Shown here: one piece after another, positions 39,312-48,096 of the stretch
Numbering within the stretch: the first letter of the stretch is position 1
How the letters are laid out: the number at the start of each line of letters is the position of its first letter
Origin: Chrysomallon squamiferum
Taxonomy: Eukaryota > Mollusca > Gastropoda > Neomphalida > Peltospiridae
Direction: 5' to 3'
Length of the DNA: 64,000 nt
Assembly: GCA_012295275.1 (NCBI GenBank)
Contig: CM022671.1
Location: forward strand, 9,136,858 to 9,200,857
The notes under the pieces: generated by a model
Database searches by the model: none
The model's input: only the letters and a program-made list of their open reading frames with translations
What the model was told of the DNA's origin: nothing
Program-made: the position numbers and the translations under genes

Positions 39312-40951
39312 CAGGCAAGCTGAAAATACTTGTGGTGAATATGGAAAAAAAAAATACACTTGGTTCTTAGATTTATAATTAATGTTATTTATAATGTGAA
39401 ACAAATATGTATTTTTTGTTTTATGTATGTAAAGGGATAAATTATATATATACATATAAATAATGAATTTCATTTAGGTTTATCCAGTTTGTTACTATAC
39501 AATGATAAAAACAAAATGAAAAGAAAAAACAGTATTGTTGTGACTTTTATACCTGAACAGTGATAAAAATAAAAACAAAAAGCATCTTCATTATAAATTA
39601 TATAACAGTTAACATAATTAAAAGAATGCTTGAAAAATGTTCTTGAAAAAAATAAAAAAATGTATTATTAAAAAACAATTAATAATTTTTTATTATTTTT
39701 TAGAATCAAACAAACAGAAAAAAAAGAAGAGGTCAAGAAACCCCCCCAGAAAGTAACAATAATATCATAAATTGTCTTCCTTATCAATGATAAAACGAGA
39801 TAAAAAATAAAACATTATTATGTTACAAGGTTGAAAAGACTGTATATGTAAGTAAATGAGTTTTGTGCTGGACACGTCATTACCCGTGGCTGTTGTCTAC
39901 AGCTCCGATGACGTCAAGAACCTGGGGCCAGCCATCACACAGTGTGTCGCCGTTGTTATGTAGAATATTCAGCACACATTCCAACTGTTTCTGTCGAATG
40001 TCCAGCTGATGTATGCTTGATAATTCATGTAGTGGGGACAGAATGGCAGCCTGGAGTTTCTGTGAAGTGAAATGAAATCAATGAAAGAAAAGAAAAGAAC
40101 AGAAAAGAAAAGAAAAGAAAAAGAAATGAAATAAAAAAGTGTTACTGAAATAATGTAATTTAAATTTAACAGAAAAAAAATGAATTACAATACAAAATAC
40201 TCCACAAATAATAATAATAATAAAAATAATAAATTACTAAGATAAAATTAAAAACAAAAAAAGAAATTTAACAAAATAAAAAACAGAAATAATAATAAAA
40301 TAAATCCTCATTAATCCCTCCCATTGCTCATCTCTGTATTTATATTATTTTCTTTTACTTTTCACTTTTATCTTTCCTTGTATCACTCATAAACACATAT
40401 ACACAAACCTGTTACATATAATCAACATCAGCCAATGAACATAAGAAATTAAAATTTAAAGTTGAAAACAAGAGTTATCTCTCTTACACTAACATTTGGA
40501 CTAAAAAATAAAAAAATAAATAAATCGTGCTTAAAAGAGTTTATAATTTAAATTTTTATAGTGTCTCTGTTTTCACATTTGTTATTTTATTTTTTATTTT
40601 TTAAACACAAAAGGAATCATTTGTTATACAGAATGAAATGGCTTTATGAATTACTTCTTCTAAAATTACTTCCTTATTTTAATTTTTTTATTTTTATTTT
40701 ACAATTTTTCCTTCCTTTTTAAAGCTTTTTTCTTCTTATTTTACAATTTTTCCTTCCTTATTTTAATGCTTTTTTTCTTTTTTCACTATTTTAAAGAAAC
40801 TAATAAAACAGATTACTGTGTGAGTGTAAAAACAACTCACCAGGTTTTTCTCAAGTGGTGGATCAAATTTATAAGCAAGAGCTGCTCTGACAAGGGAGGT
40901 AACTGCTTCTGCACCCCACGTTCTCATTCCAACATGAGGATGCTGACACAC
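18028..40951 (-). CDS. MON2: MON2 homologue, C-terminal half (partial, 15 exons)
   Basis: MON2 is a large HEAT-repeat scaffold related to the Sec7/BIG Arf-GEFs but without a catalytic Sec7 domain. With DOPEY/Dop1 it works at the trans-Golgi network and endosomes in endosome-to-Golgi retrieval. Fifteen exons on the - strand sum to 2616 bases (871 codons plus stop), all junctions in phase. Recognised segments in order include [55 protein letters not shown] (the part shared with BIG proteins), [70 protein letters not shown] and the NG-containing C terminus. These follow the order known for vertebrate MON2. The first half of the protein is missing: it must lie upstream of 40951, beyond the window or in exons I could not see. 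Confidence 0.96.
18192..19038 (-). other. MON2 intron N-O
   Basis: Intron of 847 bases. A-rich low complexity occurs at 18255-18450 and a poly-A run at 18663-18677. Nothing else was recognised. Confidence 0.8.
19039..19121 (-). CDS. MON2: MON2 exon N
   Basis: This exon is 83 nt, encoding [27 protein letters not shown]. The acceptor is GTTTTCCAG and the donor ACA|GTAAGTT. It corresponds to the QQVTEIIFVLKAVSTL segment of vertebrate MON2. Confidence 0.93.
19122..19983 (-). other. MON2 intron M-N with AT-rich tandem repeat
   Basis: Intron of 862 bases. About 19140-19510 consists of degenerate copies of TTAAATTAATACTAT-like units. Poly-A runs lie at about 19778-19791 and 19825-19841. Confidence 0.8.
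19140..19510. repeat. Degenerate AT-rich minisatellite
   Basis: Repeated AAATTAATACTAT and TTATATTAAATTAATACTA units with variable spacing. It lies inside the MON2 intron between exons M and N. Confidence 0.75.
19984..20191 (-). CDS. MON2: MON2 exon M
   Basis: This exon is 208 nt, encoding [60 protein letters not shown] and SGKCPLP. It is one of the best conserved parts of MON2. The acceptor is TCTATTTCAG and the donor CAG|GTGAGT. Confidence 0.97.
20479..20575. repeat. (AAT)n microsatellite
   Basis: About 95 bases of nearly pure AAT units in the 455-base MON2 intron L-M. It generates spurious Tyr- or Ile-rich reverse reading frames that run on from the neighbouring exon. Confidence 0.92.
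20647..20773 (-). CDS. MON2: MON2 exon L
   Basis: This exon is 127 nt, encoding [40 protein letters not shown] and FV. It matches the [11 protein letters not shown] segment of vertebrate MON2. The acceptor is TTGTGTTCAG and the donor TTG|GTAGGT. Confidence 0.96.
20774..21875 (-). other. MON2 intron K-L
   Basis: Intron of 1102 bases with poly-A runs near 20979-20996 and 21121-21134. No exon or gene was recognised. Confidence 0.8.
21876..21936 (-). CDS. MON2: MON2 exon K (61 nt)
   Basis: It encodes [20 protein letters not shown] after completing a Ser codon split from exon J. The acceptor is TCTTTCTAG and the donor AAG|GTAAAT. It aligns with the SIQEFQRNENID region of vertebrate MON2. Confidence 0.92.
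21937..22517 (-). other. MON2 intron J-K with AAT microsatellite
   Basis: Intron of 581 bases. Nearly pure AAT units run from about 22062 to 22140 and produce a spurious Tyr-rich reverse frame. Confidence 0.85.
22518..22584 (-). CDS. MON2: MON2 exon J (67 nt)
   Basis: It encodes [21 protein letters not shown] after completing an Asp codon. The acceptor is GTCATTTTAG and the donor [23 protein letters not shown] matches the MWPELANTFEDFLF motif of vertebrate MON2. Confidence 0.94.
22585..23170 (-). other. MON2 intron I-J
   Basis: Intron of 586 bases, AT-rich, with no feature recognised. The apparent reverse frame at 22923-23279 is exon I read through into the intron. Confidence 0.8.
23171..23288 (-). 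CDS. MON2: MON2 exon I
   Basis: This exon is 118 nt, encoding [39 protein letters not shown]. The acceptor is CTGTTTCAG and the donor CATG|GTGAGT. It is the exon just downstream of the 12.2 kb intron that hosts the bZIP gene. Confidence 0.96.
23985..24520. repeat. Degenerate ~140-bp tandem repeat
   Basis: About four diverged copies. CTTCTTTGA recurs at 24143, 24282 and 24421, with a related CTTTGAGAATG at about 23998. Each is followed by ATAAATTCT-ATAC, TTAGAT(A/C)AC and ATC(T)CACTGTA-like blocks. Confidence 0.75.
25230..25670 (+). promoter_or_regulatory. GC-richer island, possible bZIP promoter or 5' UTR exon
   Basis: This stretch is clearly richer in G and C than its surroundings and has no long reading frame. 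It ends in AATTAATAAG|GTAATA, a plausible splice donor on the + strand, while the bZIP coding exon begins after a TATTTTCAG acceptor at 29762. A non-coding first exon here joined to the coding exon is possible. This rests on composition and splice-like signals only. Confidence 0.3.
27600..27830. repeat. Degenerate tandem repeat with GATTGG motifs
   Basis: Four or five loose copies of an ATATGATTGG(A/C)TAATNTATG-like unit occur about every 40-60 bases. It lies about 2 kb upstream of the bZIP coding exon. ATTGG is an inverted CCAAT core, but the repeat structure is a simpler explanation. Confidence 0.6.
28330..28760. promoter_or_regulatory. GC-richer non-coding island upstream of bZIP
   Basis: A non-repetitive, non-coding stretch of higher GC about 1.1-1.5 kb upstream of the bZIP coding exon. 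It contains TTCACGTAACC near 28395, close to a bZIP/E-box-type core. It could be an enhancer or part of an upstream exon; the evidence is compositional. Confidence 0.25.
29378..29387. promoter_or_regulatory. Perfect PAR-bZIP consensus site (RTTAYGTAAY)
   Basis: ATTACGTAAC lies about 470 bases upstream of the bZIP start codon and could serve autoregulation. By a rough composition estimate I expect several matches to this consensus per 64 kb, and others exist (32094-32103 and near 63095), so position is the only thing in its favour. Confidence 0.2.
29763..30559 (+). CDS. PAR/CES-2-like bZIP transcription factor, nested gene
   Basis: The coding part is 29852-30559 (235 residues); the exon probably begins at 29763 after a TATTTTCAG acceptor, so the leader is spliced. 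I place the start at ATG 29852: the in-frame codons upstream have no ATG and reach TAA at 29804. The N-terminal 165 residues are disordered, rich in Ser, His, Met and Asp, with a nuclear-signal-like PPKKRP. From about residue 171 comes the bZIP: the basic region contains [13 protein letters not shown] and a leucine zipper follows ([20 protein letters not shown]), ending in [25 protein letters not shown] is typical of the group of PAR factors (DBP/TEF/HLF, Pdp1) and nematode CES-2, which bind TTACGTAA-like sites as dimers. Exact orthology is not decided. The whole coding sequence is one exon, antisense inside MON2. Confidence 0.93.
29766..29859 (+). promoter_or_regulatory. Upstream ORFs in the bZIP leader
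   Basis: Two ATGs precede the start codon within the predicted exon. ATG at 29766 reads three codons to TGA at 29775-29777. ATG at 29845 reads four codons and stops at TAG 29857-29859, overlapping the true start at 29852 in another frame. Its context (AAAAAATGG) has a good +4 G. The overlap could lower translation of the main frame. Confidence 0.5.
30776..30781 (+). terminator. bZIP polyadenylation signal
   Basis: AATAAA lies 217 bases past the bZIP stop, followed 20-30 bases later by TTTATTTGTTGTTG, a suitable GT/T-rich downstream element. It gives a compact 3' UTR of about 240 bases. Confidence 0.6.
31830..32190. promoter_or_regulatory. GC-richer non-coding island downstream of bZIP
   Basis: The start is C-rich (CCCCACCCCTTC, GGCCCACCCC), with an inverted CCAAT box (TAATTGGTTC) and a GTTATGTAAC site at 32094-32103. 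No long reading frame is present. It may be an enhancer, an alternative promoter or a mobile-element remnant. No terminal repeats were found. Confidence 0.25.
33250..33445. repeat. Polypurine block
   Basis: About 195 bases of mainly A and G on the + strand (GAAAGAGAAAGG-like). On the MON2 sense strand this is polypyrimidine. The three overlapping reverse reading frames here are artefacts of the composition. Confidence 0.8.
34020..34380. repeat. Polypyrimidine block with CA run
   Basis: About 300 bases of mainly C and T on the + strand, with CA runs at 34160-34175 and 34268-34303. It is opposite in strand bias to the polypurine block 600 bases away. Apparent reading frames on both strands follow from the composition. 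Confidence 0.8.
34380..34750. promoter_or_regulatory. GC-richer non-coding stretch with E-box
   Basis: Non-repetitive sequence with a GGGCACGTGTGC palindromic E-box near 34434 and a homeodomain-type ATTAATTGATC near 34421. No gene was recognised. A regulatory role is a guess from composition and motifs. Confidence 0.2.
35506..35634 (-). CDS. MON2: MON2 exon H
   Basis: This exon is 129 nt and exactly 43 codons, encoding [43 protein letters not shown]. It matches the ALNYVPFAERSLEVVVDLY segment of vertebrate MON2. The acceptor is TGACAG and the donor AAG|GTATAC. It is the last exon before the intron hosting bZIP. Confidence 0.96.
35635..36132 (-). other. MON2 intron G-H
   Basis: Intron of 498 bases, about a third of it the 26-bp minisatellite. 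No other feature was seen. Confidence 0.8.
35703..35850. repeat. 26-bp minisatellite
   Basis: GTCAGGATAC starts at 35711, 35737, 35763, 35789 and 35815, with a variant at 35841, an exact 26-base period. The unit is ATGTCAGGATACTTGTAACA plus CTCTAA. Decayed copies run on to about 35930. It lies within the MON2 intron G-H, about 70 bases upstream (in MON2 sense) of exon H. Confidence 0.93.
36133..36276 (-). CDS. MON2: MON2 exon G
   Basis: This exon is 144 nt and 48 codons, encoding [48 protein letters not shown]. It corresponds to the [20 protein letters not shown] segment of vertebrate MON2. The acceptor is TTTTTCACAG and the donor CAG|GTATGT. Confidence 0.95.
36277..36699 (-). other. MON2 intron F-G with ATT microsatellite
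   Basis: Intron of 423 bases. Pure ATT units run at about 36501-36548, followed by a T run to 36560. Confidence 0.85.
36700..37301 (-). CDS. MON2: MON2 exon F (largest, 602 nt)
   Basis: It encodes about 200 residues starting [20 protein letters not shown] and then [21 protein letters not shown] Lys/Pro/Thr-rich variable stretch follows (about residues 37-90 of the exon). It then has [40 protein letters not shown] and [14 protein letters not shown]. The variable stretch falls where vertebrate MON2 also has a poorly conserved loop. The acceptor is TTTTAG and the donor AAG|GTAAAA. An opposite-strand open frame over the same bases is a shadow. Confidence 0.97.
37302..37728 (-). other. MON2 intron E-F
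   Basis: Intron of 427 bases, A-rich on the + strand, with no feature. The reverse frame at 37364-37789 is exon E read through into it. Confidence 0.8.
37729..37927 (-). CDS. MON2: MON2 exon E
   Basis: This exon is 199 nt, encoding [84 protein letters not shown] is nearly identical to vertebrate MON2. The acceptor is AAATTTCAG and the donor TTAG|GTATGA. Confidence 0.97.
37928..38237 (-). other. MON2 intron D-E
   Basis: Shortest MON2 intron seen, 310 bases. It is AT-rich and has nothing recognisable. Confidence 0.8.
38238..38501 (-). CDS. MON2: MON2 exon D
   Basis: This exon is 264 nt and 88 codons, encoding [20 protein letters not shown], a hydrophilic linker, [20 protein letters not shown] and [20 protein letters not shown], ending [13 protein letters not shown]. 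The [13 protein letters not shown] block is shared with the region of BIG-type Arf-GEFs downstream of Sec7. The acceptor is TTTTTTTCAG and the donor CAA|GTGAGT. Confidence 0.98.
38502..38958 (-). other. MON2 intron C-D
   Basis: Intron of 457 bases with no recognised feature. Confidence 0.8.
38959..39121 (-). CDS. MON2: MON2 exon C
   Basis: This exon is 163 nt, encoding [70 protein letters not shown] matches vertebrate MON2 almost exactly. The acceptor is GGTTTCAG and the donor TTG|GTAAGT. Confidence 0.97.
39122..39883 (-). other. MON2 intron B-C with AT microsatellite
   Basis: Intron of 762 bases. Pure AT units run at 39272-39309 and AAAC units at about 39167-39195. No exon was seen. Confidence 0.82.
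39884..40059 (-). CDS. MON2: MON2 exon B
   Basis: This exon is 176 nt, encoding [58 protein letters not shown]. DIRxKQLECVLxIL and GWPxVLxVxGA are MON2 signatures. The acceptor is CTTCACAG and the donor GG|GTAATG. Confidence 0.97.
40060..40840 (-). other. MON2 intron A-B
   Basis: Intron of 781 bases with AAAAG units near 40085-40120. A 24-bp direct repeat (40694-40717 and 40736-40759, TTATTTTACAATTTTTCCTT then CCTT) lies near exon A. No coding content was seen. Confidence 0.8.
40841..40951 (-). CDS. MON2: MON2 exon A (most 5' exon seen)
   Basis: This exon is 111 nt and exactly 37 codons, encoding [37 protein letters not shown]. It matches the VCQHPxxRMREWGAEALTSL segment near the middle of vertebrate MON2. 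The acceptor is TTTTTAG and the donor CTG|GTGAGT. The preceding segment, expected to contain a WRPLT-like motif, was not found in the next 23 kb. Confidence 0.96.
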
Positions 40952-43599
40952 CTAAAAATAAAAATAAAAATATTTAGTTTGCATTTCTACAATAAAGTAT
41001 GTGATTTTCTAAATATATGCTTATGTAGAGTAATACAGCACATACATATGCAACATGGAAACAAAATATTTTCATCCTAGTTTGTATTCAAGCTAAATAT
41101 GAGTTCATTTGCATATACATATGTATGTACACAAATACACACAAACACACCCACACATACATCCCCACAGTAACATATTCACACTAATCTGTATCAAGTT
41201 AAATATTAATTTTTAGTATAACTATCATAAATGGCGTGTTTGAATATACAATAAAGTGATAAAATACAGATATGAGATTAATGCATATAACATTTATTTG
41301 AGGTGTTAATAATATATAGAATTGTTTGGATTTCAAGGGGGGAAAAAGTAAAAGAAAGAAAAGTAAAAAATCAATATATTCCACTTTATTGCATTACAAA
41401 ATGAACACATTTGTATGTATATGTGCAATAATATGCACATGTGTTATAAGAATGCATTTGTGCGTGTATATGTTAGAGTCAGGGTTTTTTTTATATCTGA
41501 ATATCTCTGGTAAATGTAGACTGAGTGAATCACATTAATAAAAGTTTTACATGTAACAAGATTCTCACTCTTTACAACTGTCTCAAGTACTTTAATATTG
41601 GTCATGCTTTTCCACGTCTTGCATTAATTCTGACAAAGAGATCTCACAGCTTATGAGTAATCCCAGCATCATAACTATTTCATTTCTGTCAGCCAGGAGT
41701 AGGGAGATGTGTTTCATAAATTTTATGTATGAGAAAGAACATTAATAACAATTAATAATTGTAAATTATGAGTTAGATAAATGGACTTTATCCAAGCATG
41801 GACAACACACACACACTAAAAAAAAAAAAAAAATATAAAAAAAGGAGAAGAAAATCCAACAAAAAGTAAAAATAAAAAAAAGAAAAAAATTCCTATAAAT
41901 TGAAAAACATTAAAAATCCAAGATGTGAAAAAGGGAGACTTAACATGTCATAAAATGAATGTTAATAAGCAGATACAGCTCTTGTTCTTTTCATGAAGTC
42001 ATCAAGATTCTGAACAAAGGGACGTGATAGCAGTAACTGCAGGATTAATACAGGATCACACTGCCATCTTGGTACACTTTATAGTCTCATCCAGTAAGTT
42101 ATGGACATTGTTCATTTTCCAAGACAAAACTAGAAAGAAATCTCACGTCATTAAGTTTACACCATCATCTTCCTTTAGCAAGATAAGTGATAATGACAAC
42201 AGATATTGCCTCGTCAGAATGAACCTGTTAATTCTGTTGCATAAACTTAGTTGATGAAATAATTTCTAAAGAAGTAAAAAAAAAAATTGGATGATAATAA
42301 TAATAAATGATGATTATGATGATGATGACAGTGCAGGCAGTGATAATGATGATAAAAACAGCAATAAATAAAAAATAAAAATGGGAAATGTTATTTTTTT
42401 CTTCTTCTTCTTCTTTTTTTGTTTGTTTTGTAACTTATTAATGTTACAAGCAATAATATTTGTTATAAATAAATTATACTGGTATATATATGTGTGTTGG
42501 CATGTTCTGGCCATCTGATTACAACATCTGCAAACTATTAACGTTCCTAACTGATTTAATGACAGTGGAATTAAGAGTAAATGGATATAAGGACACAGAA
42601 TCAAACTGGCACGGTAATTTCTGACCACTTTTATCAGTGAAACTGTAACAAGTCACTGAATTCATTATTAATCCTGCTGGGTAGGTAGGGAATAGCAGTG
42701 TACACAACTAATGTCTATTTGTAATGTCACAATTTAATTGTAGAAGTGATCAGGGAATTATTTCTGTGTTTTAAGCCACTTTCCATCTGCAAAGGATGCA
42801 ACAAATGTAATAATCATAAAGTTAAAAAAAAAAAAAAGTTGTATCAAACGTCTGTCCTTTAATAGAGTTAGTTCAAAAGTACACTTCAAAAGTACATCTG
42901 TGAGCTTTCATGTACAAAAGAAGAACTCATGGGTAAAAAAAAAAATAATAATAATAAAATAAAAAATAAAAAATAAAAAATCAGAAATATTCTTTCATCT
43001 CTAAGAGCTTTCAGTCTAAGAGAAACCACATAGAGAAATATTTTAAATCAGCATTAATATTTATTGTCATATCAGTCTTTTTGTTTGTTTGATGTCTCCA
43101 TTTCAGGAAATATGTCTCTTGTCATTATTGTCATCTTTTTTCTTTAAGAAACACACAGAATAAATAAAAAGGTAAATTAAGAAGGATATCAACCTGTTGA
43201 ATAGTGTACAATTAAACACACACACACACACACTCCACACACAAAATAAAAATAAAATACATGAATAAATAAAATTAGGAGGAAAACACAAATATATAAA
43301 GATTTTCATCTGTTTTTTTTTCATTTTTTTTTTTTCATTTGTATTCATTACTCTTTTGAGAACTAACCAACAAATATAAGTCTATAAAACTAAATTTAAT
43401 TAATTAAACAAAAGAAAATGAAAATAAATAATAATAATCATAAAAACTCAGCTGAAATAAATAGTGACTTTCTATCATTATAATATCATCTATTTGATCA
43501 CAGACTATCAGTATTAAACTTAACACAACTAAGATACAAATTGTGAATGATCAGATAACCATATTTCCTTATAATTCCAAACCAGTCATATATGAAACA

Positions 43600-43790
43600 A
43601 TTTCTTATATTCTGAAGGCAGTCAAACATAAAATATAATCTCTCATAATCTGAAAGCAGTCAAATGTAAAACATATTTTATTGTAAGCTGAGGGCAGACA
43701 AATATGAAAGATATATTTTCTTAGAATCTGAAATCAATCAAATATATCAGCATTTTCACATAATCTGAAACTAGTCAAATCTGTCCAGAA
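43600..43790. repeat. Degenerate 37-41-bp tandem repeat
   Basis: Five diverged copies of a CTGAAGGCAGTCAAA-like block start near 43613, 43650, 43687, 43728 and 43764, each followed by an AT-rich tail. Confidence 0.78.
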
Positions 43791-45289
43791 ATATGTTCAA
43801 TAGTTCTGTGAATAATATTTTTTTTTACAGTTTCAGACTAGTGAAAATGGTGTTATGCTAAAGATATTACAATTTTTGACAAATGCTGTGATTCTGAATG
43901 AAATAAAAACAAAATAAGATGTCATGTCATTAGAGAATGTCTAGACTAATGTGATACAAAGCTGTTGTTTTTTCACTTCTATAAAGAGAAATATAAATAT
44001 GTATACTGAAAATCTGACATTGTGAGTGTGTGTGTATAATCTGTAATCAAATTTGGAATATCTCCAGTGGAGAAACTGTTTTTATTCAGTTATTTTTTTG
44101 GGGGGGTTTCCAAAGTAACTAAATAAAGTTTTAAATTTAAATTTAGTCAAACATAGCATGGAAGATAATATTAAAATAAGTTTTAATAAGTTGTTTAAAC
44201 CCATTTTGTTCTCAATAAACTAATATTATCTTTTTAATTATTCTGAAAAAAAATGAATCTGCTCAGTAAGAAAAATAAATAAATTTAAAGCTAATAATAA
44301 TGATAATTAATGTGCTTAAAAAAACAAAAAAAAAAACTTACTTAAAACAAATCTCTTATGGCACTGACAATAAATAAACAACACAACAGAATATATACCA
44401 GTACTTTGATATTTAAAAAAAAAAAGTAAAAATACAAAAATACGAAAATGAGATAAATGAATCTACCCAGTAGGAGATGCCACAGGGCTAAGTAGAACAG
44501 TTAAAATGTAGGCTAGTTTGATGTAATTTTGAAAGAGGAAATTGCAAACACTGTACGTGTATCTGAAAACACCAGTAGAGAGTAGAAAACACCTGGCTGC
44601 TGATTGAGATTTTATTTTGAGACAATCTGTCATTGTTTGGTGGCAGAACTGGACTGCCTTCAGTTCCTCCAGTGATACAGAACACAAGTCTGGACACTGA
44701 AAAAATGACCTCATTGTTTTTGTGAAACAAGAGATGTTGGTCTTAAGAAATGTCTGAGCCATGACGCACACATGAAAAAAAAATAAAAAAATAAAAATAA
44801 AAAATCCACTGATTGGACTTGTGAAATGAAATGGCCTCAAGGTTATAGTGACACAAAATAATACATTAGTCTTGAGAAATAAATCAGCTTTGTAGATGTG
44901 ACAGTAGAAGTGAATCTGACTCATTGCCACAGTGACACGAAATACAGCATTCGATTTTTAACAATGAACTGTCTTTCTTATTACAGTGATAAATAAATCA
45001 AAGATTTTAGAAATAGGTTGATTTCAGTACTGCAGCGTAAGAAAATATAAAGATATTGTAACAAATAAACTGGTGACAAATCTATAAAGAGCCAATAATA
45101 TTATTACTGTTACCACTATCACCACCACTACTACTTTTATCATTACCACCATATTACATAGGTCTACAATTATCATACAAAATTTACAGTATGTCTACTT
45201 AGATTACAGTACTGGTATGTATAAATGTATGAAAAACCTAGCTCTAATAAAAGCAATTTGGTTGTTGGTGATTACAACATAACTTATAC

Positions 45290-45321
45290 CTTATTATTAT
45301 TATTATTATTATTACTACTAC

Positions 45322-45360
<39 letters not shown>
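45290..45360. repeat. (ATT)n microsatellite
   Basis: Two runs of ATT units interrupted by CTA units. They create a spurious Leu/Tyr-rich frame on the + strand. Confidence 0.92.
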
Positions 45361-45362
<2 letters not shown>

Positions 45363-46298
45363 TTTGTTGGCCTTAAACATGCCTGGCAGACACTGATATT
45401 GAAATAAAATCCAGGATTTACGATCACTATTTCTGTAGTCAGACTCTTATAACAGTCTTTGCCTAGAAGTCAAGATTTCTTTTGGCTGAAGTTCATTCCT
45501 GTGATTTATCAATGCTGACATATTATTTCTCTTTAAAATGCCACAGGATATCAGAATTCAAACATTAATATTTTGAATCAACATTTAGATTTAAAAAAAG
45601 AAGAAAAAAAAAAAGAGAAAAACAAGAAGAAAGAAAAATTAAATAGAAAAAAAATGAATGAAGAAAAAAAGAAAGAAACTTATTAATTTGAAATGTATGT
45701 ATATACACACACACACACTTATACATCCACTCACATCCACACCCACATACAATAACCTAAGTTTTAGTGACATACATATAACAAAAATTACTACAAAGAA
45801 TAATGTATTCATTTTTTTTTAACACAGTAGAGATATATAAAAAATTGAATGAATTCCTGAGTTTTTTTAAATATTGAAAATCTATTTGTAAATGTGTGTG
45901 AAAGTGGATTATTTTTTCACAAAGGAATTCAAATAGAAAGTGGATTATCTTTAGAAAAATACAAGCTGAATATTTTAAATTTTAATTTTGTTGTGTCTAA
46001 ATAAATAAATAAATAAAAATAAAGTGAAACAAAATAAATGTTTAACAATAAGTTTATAAATAAAAAATTTAGGTTTTTCATGCTTATAAAAATATAACAA
46101 CAAAATAAGTAAATAAATAAAACTTAAATAATAATAATATAATTTTTTTTACAAATAATAATAAATAATAAAAATAGCCTAAATTACCAATCTAATTAAA
46201 TTTTTATTATTCACAACCTTTATAACATACATTAATAACAAAAAACCAACAACCCCCCAAAAAACAACAAACAAATGCAAGAATAATTTTTTTAAACA

Positions 46299-46308
46299 GT
46301 ATACATAC

Positions 46309-46371
<63 letters not shown>

Positions 46372-46380
46372 AACACATAT
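46299..46380. repeat. (CATA)n-(TA)n-(CA)n microsatellite
   Basis: Three repeat types in succession: CATA, TA, then CA. Confidence 0.9.
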
Positions 46381-46914
46381 ATACATACAAATATATACAA
46401 AAATTAATAAATAAATATATAAAAGTATAAAAAAAGTTTCTAAAATAGTGAAGAATTATATATTAAATGATATTTTTAAACAGAACAGTTTACCAAAAAA
46501 AAAGGTGGAGTCAAAAGAATAAGGTTAAAAATTATTGGTGTCATTTCTCTGTTCAAACTGGAAAGGACATTCTGCTATTTGAATGCTTGAAGAAAAACAG
46601 TTTCTGCAAAAACTCTTAAAGACATTTGCTGACTTCAGAGTTGTAGATAATAAAATAATGAAAAATCCTGTAACATGACTGGTGTGTCATACAGCTCTTG
46701 ACAAGTCTGTGCTTATGTCTGGTTTCCTCTTAATATGCTTTGTGGGAGGAATTTCTTTTCTTGGAATATTTTATTTTCAATTGATATTAACATTTTTTTT
46801 TTTTTTTTAAATATTAAAAAAAAAAAAAAGAAGAGAAGAAAAAAGAAAAAATTATATTGAAAATGAAGCAATAAAGACAAATACTTTAATTTCAAAATAT
46901 CCACCAAGTAATAA

Positions 46915-46973
<59 letters not shown>

Positions 46974-46989
46974 AATAATAATAATAATA
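46915..46989. repeat. (GAT)n-(AAT)n microsatellite
   Basis: About 19 near-perfect GAT units followed by AAT units. It is unusually pure and long among the trinucleotide runs of the window, suggesting recent expansion. Confidence 0.93.
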
Positions 46990-48060
46990 ACAACAATAAT
47001 ATAATAATAATATAAATAAGGATAAATGGTAATAAATAAAAAAATTAAATTCTTTTCACTTTTATAGTCATGCTGGGAATGTTTATCTTTGTCTGTATCT
47101 ATACAAACATTCCCAGAATGACAGTGCATGTCAGAAACTCATGTAAATTGATTAATTAACAAATATATTAACACAATTAACGCAGACAGTCAAACATCTG
47201 GGATTCTGCTGGCCAGTGTCCAGAAAGCAGGATGAAAGAATTCTGCTGACTTGCTTAACCTGTTATATGCAAACCAGACAAAACTGCAGCCACTTATAAA
47301 TGATATTAACCATTAATCATCTTCCAAATCTTTCATCTAGATACTACTAAAAATACCTCTAAAGAATTAAATATACAGTATTTTATAAATAAATTTTAGT
47401 GTTTTTAGTGTAATTATTTTAGGATTGAAATAGTAAAAGAAACATTTCATTCCAGAATAATCCTAGATAAAATTTGATAAATATATCTATATTTAAATAA
47501 ATAATGTAATAAAAGTAAACAAAATTGTCAAAAGTAATGTTAAAAAACAACTTATATTCTTACAAACAGTTTCCAGGCTGATCAAATAAGATGACAACAA
47601 AAAAACATTTTTTTTTTATCATTATTACAAATGATATTCCAGGAAATGCACTTTTATTATACTGCTAGTGAGTTTGGAATGGGAAAAAATGCAAAGCTAA
47701 ATGAATAAAATATTTGCTGTAATTTCTGTAAGTTACGGTAAATTAGTAAAATAATTAAGATAAATATACATTATTTTTTTTTATACCTGGGGTTGTTGTA
47801 GATGGTGGTGATGGTTTTATGAATAATGCCGTTATTATTATTTTTATCATTAATGATACTGATATTGTTATGATCATGATCAATTGTTTATTAAATTAAG
47901 AAAAATGTTAAGGTTACCTGATGTAATAAACAAAATTATGAATGAATGCTTTTAATTCATATTTCATTTTACTGTCAAATAGTTTTTCATAGAAACAGAA
48001 AATACTTGATAATTCTCCAAATTCGCAACATCTGTGGATCACTAAATGTCAGTAATAAAA

Positions 48061-48063
<3 letters not shown>

Positions 48064-48094
<31 letters not shown>
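48064..48094. repeat. (AT)n microsatellite
   Basis: Pure AT units, followed by a CA-rich stretch. Confidence 0.9.

Positions 48095-48096
<2 letters not shown>

Noticed and set aside
44100-44107. G-run (eight G) as a quadruplex motif
   Set aside because: A single run without three partner runs nearby cannot form a standard intramolecular quadruplex.
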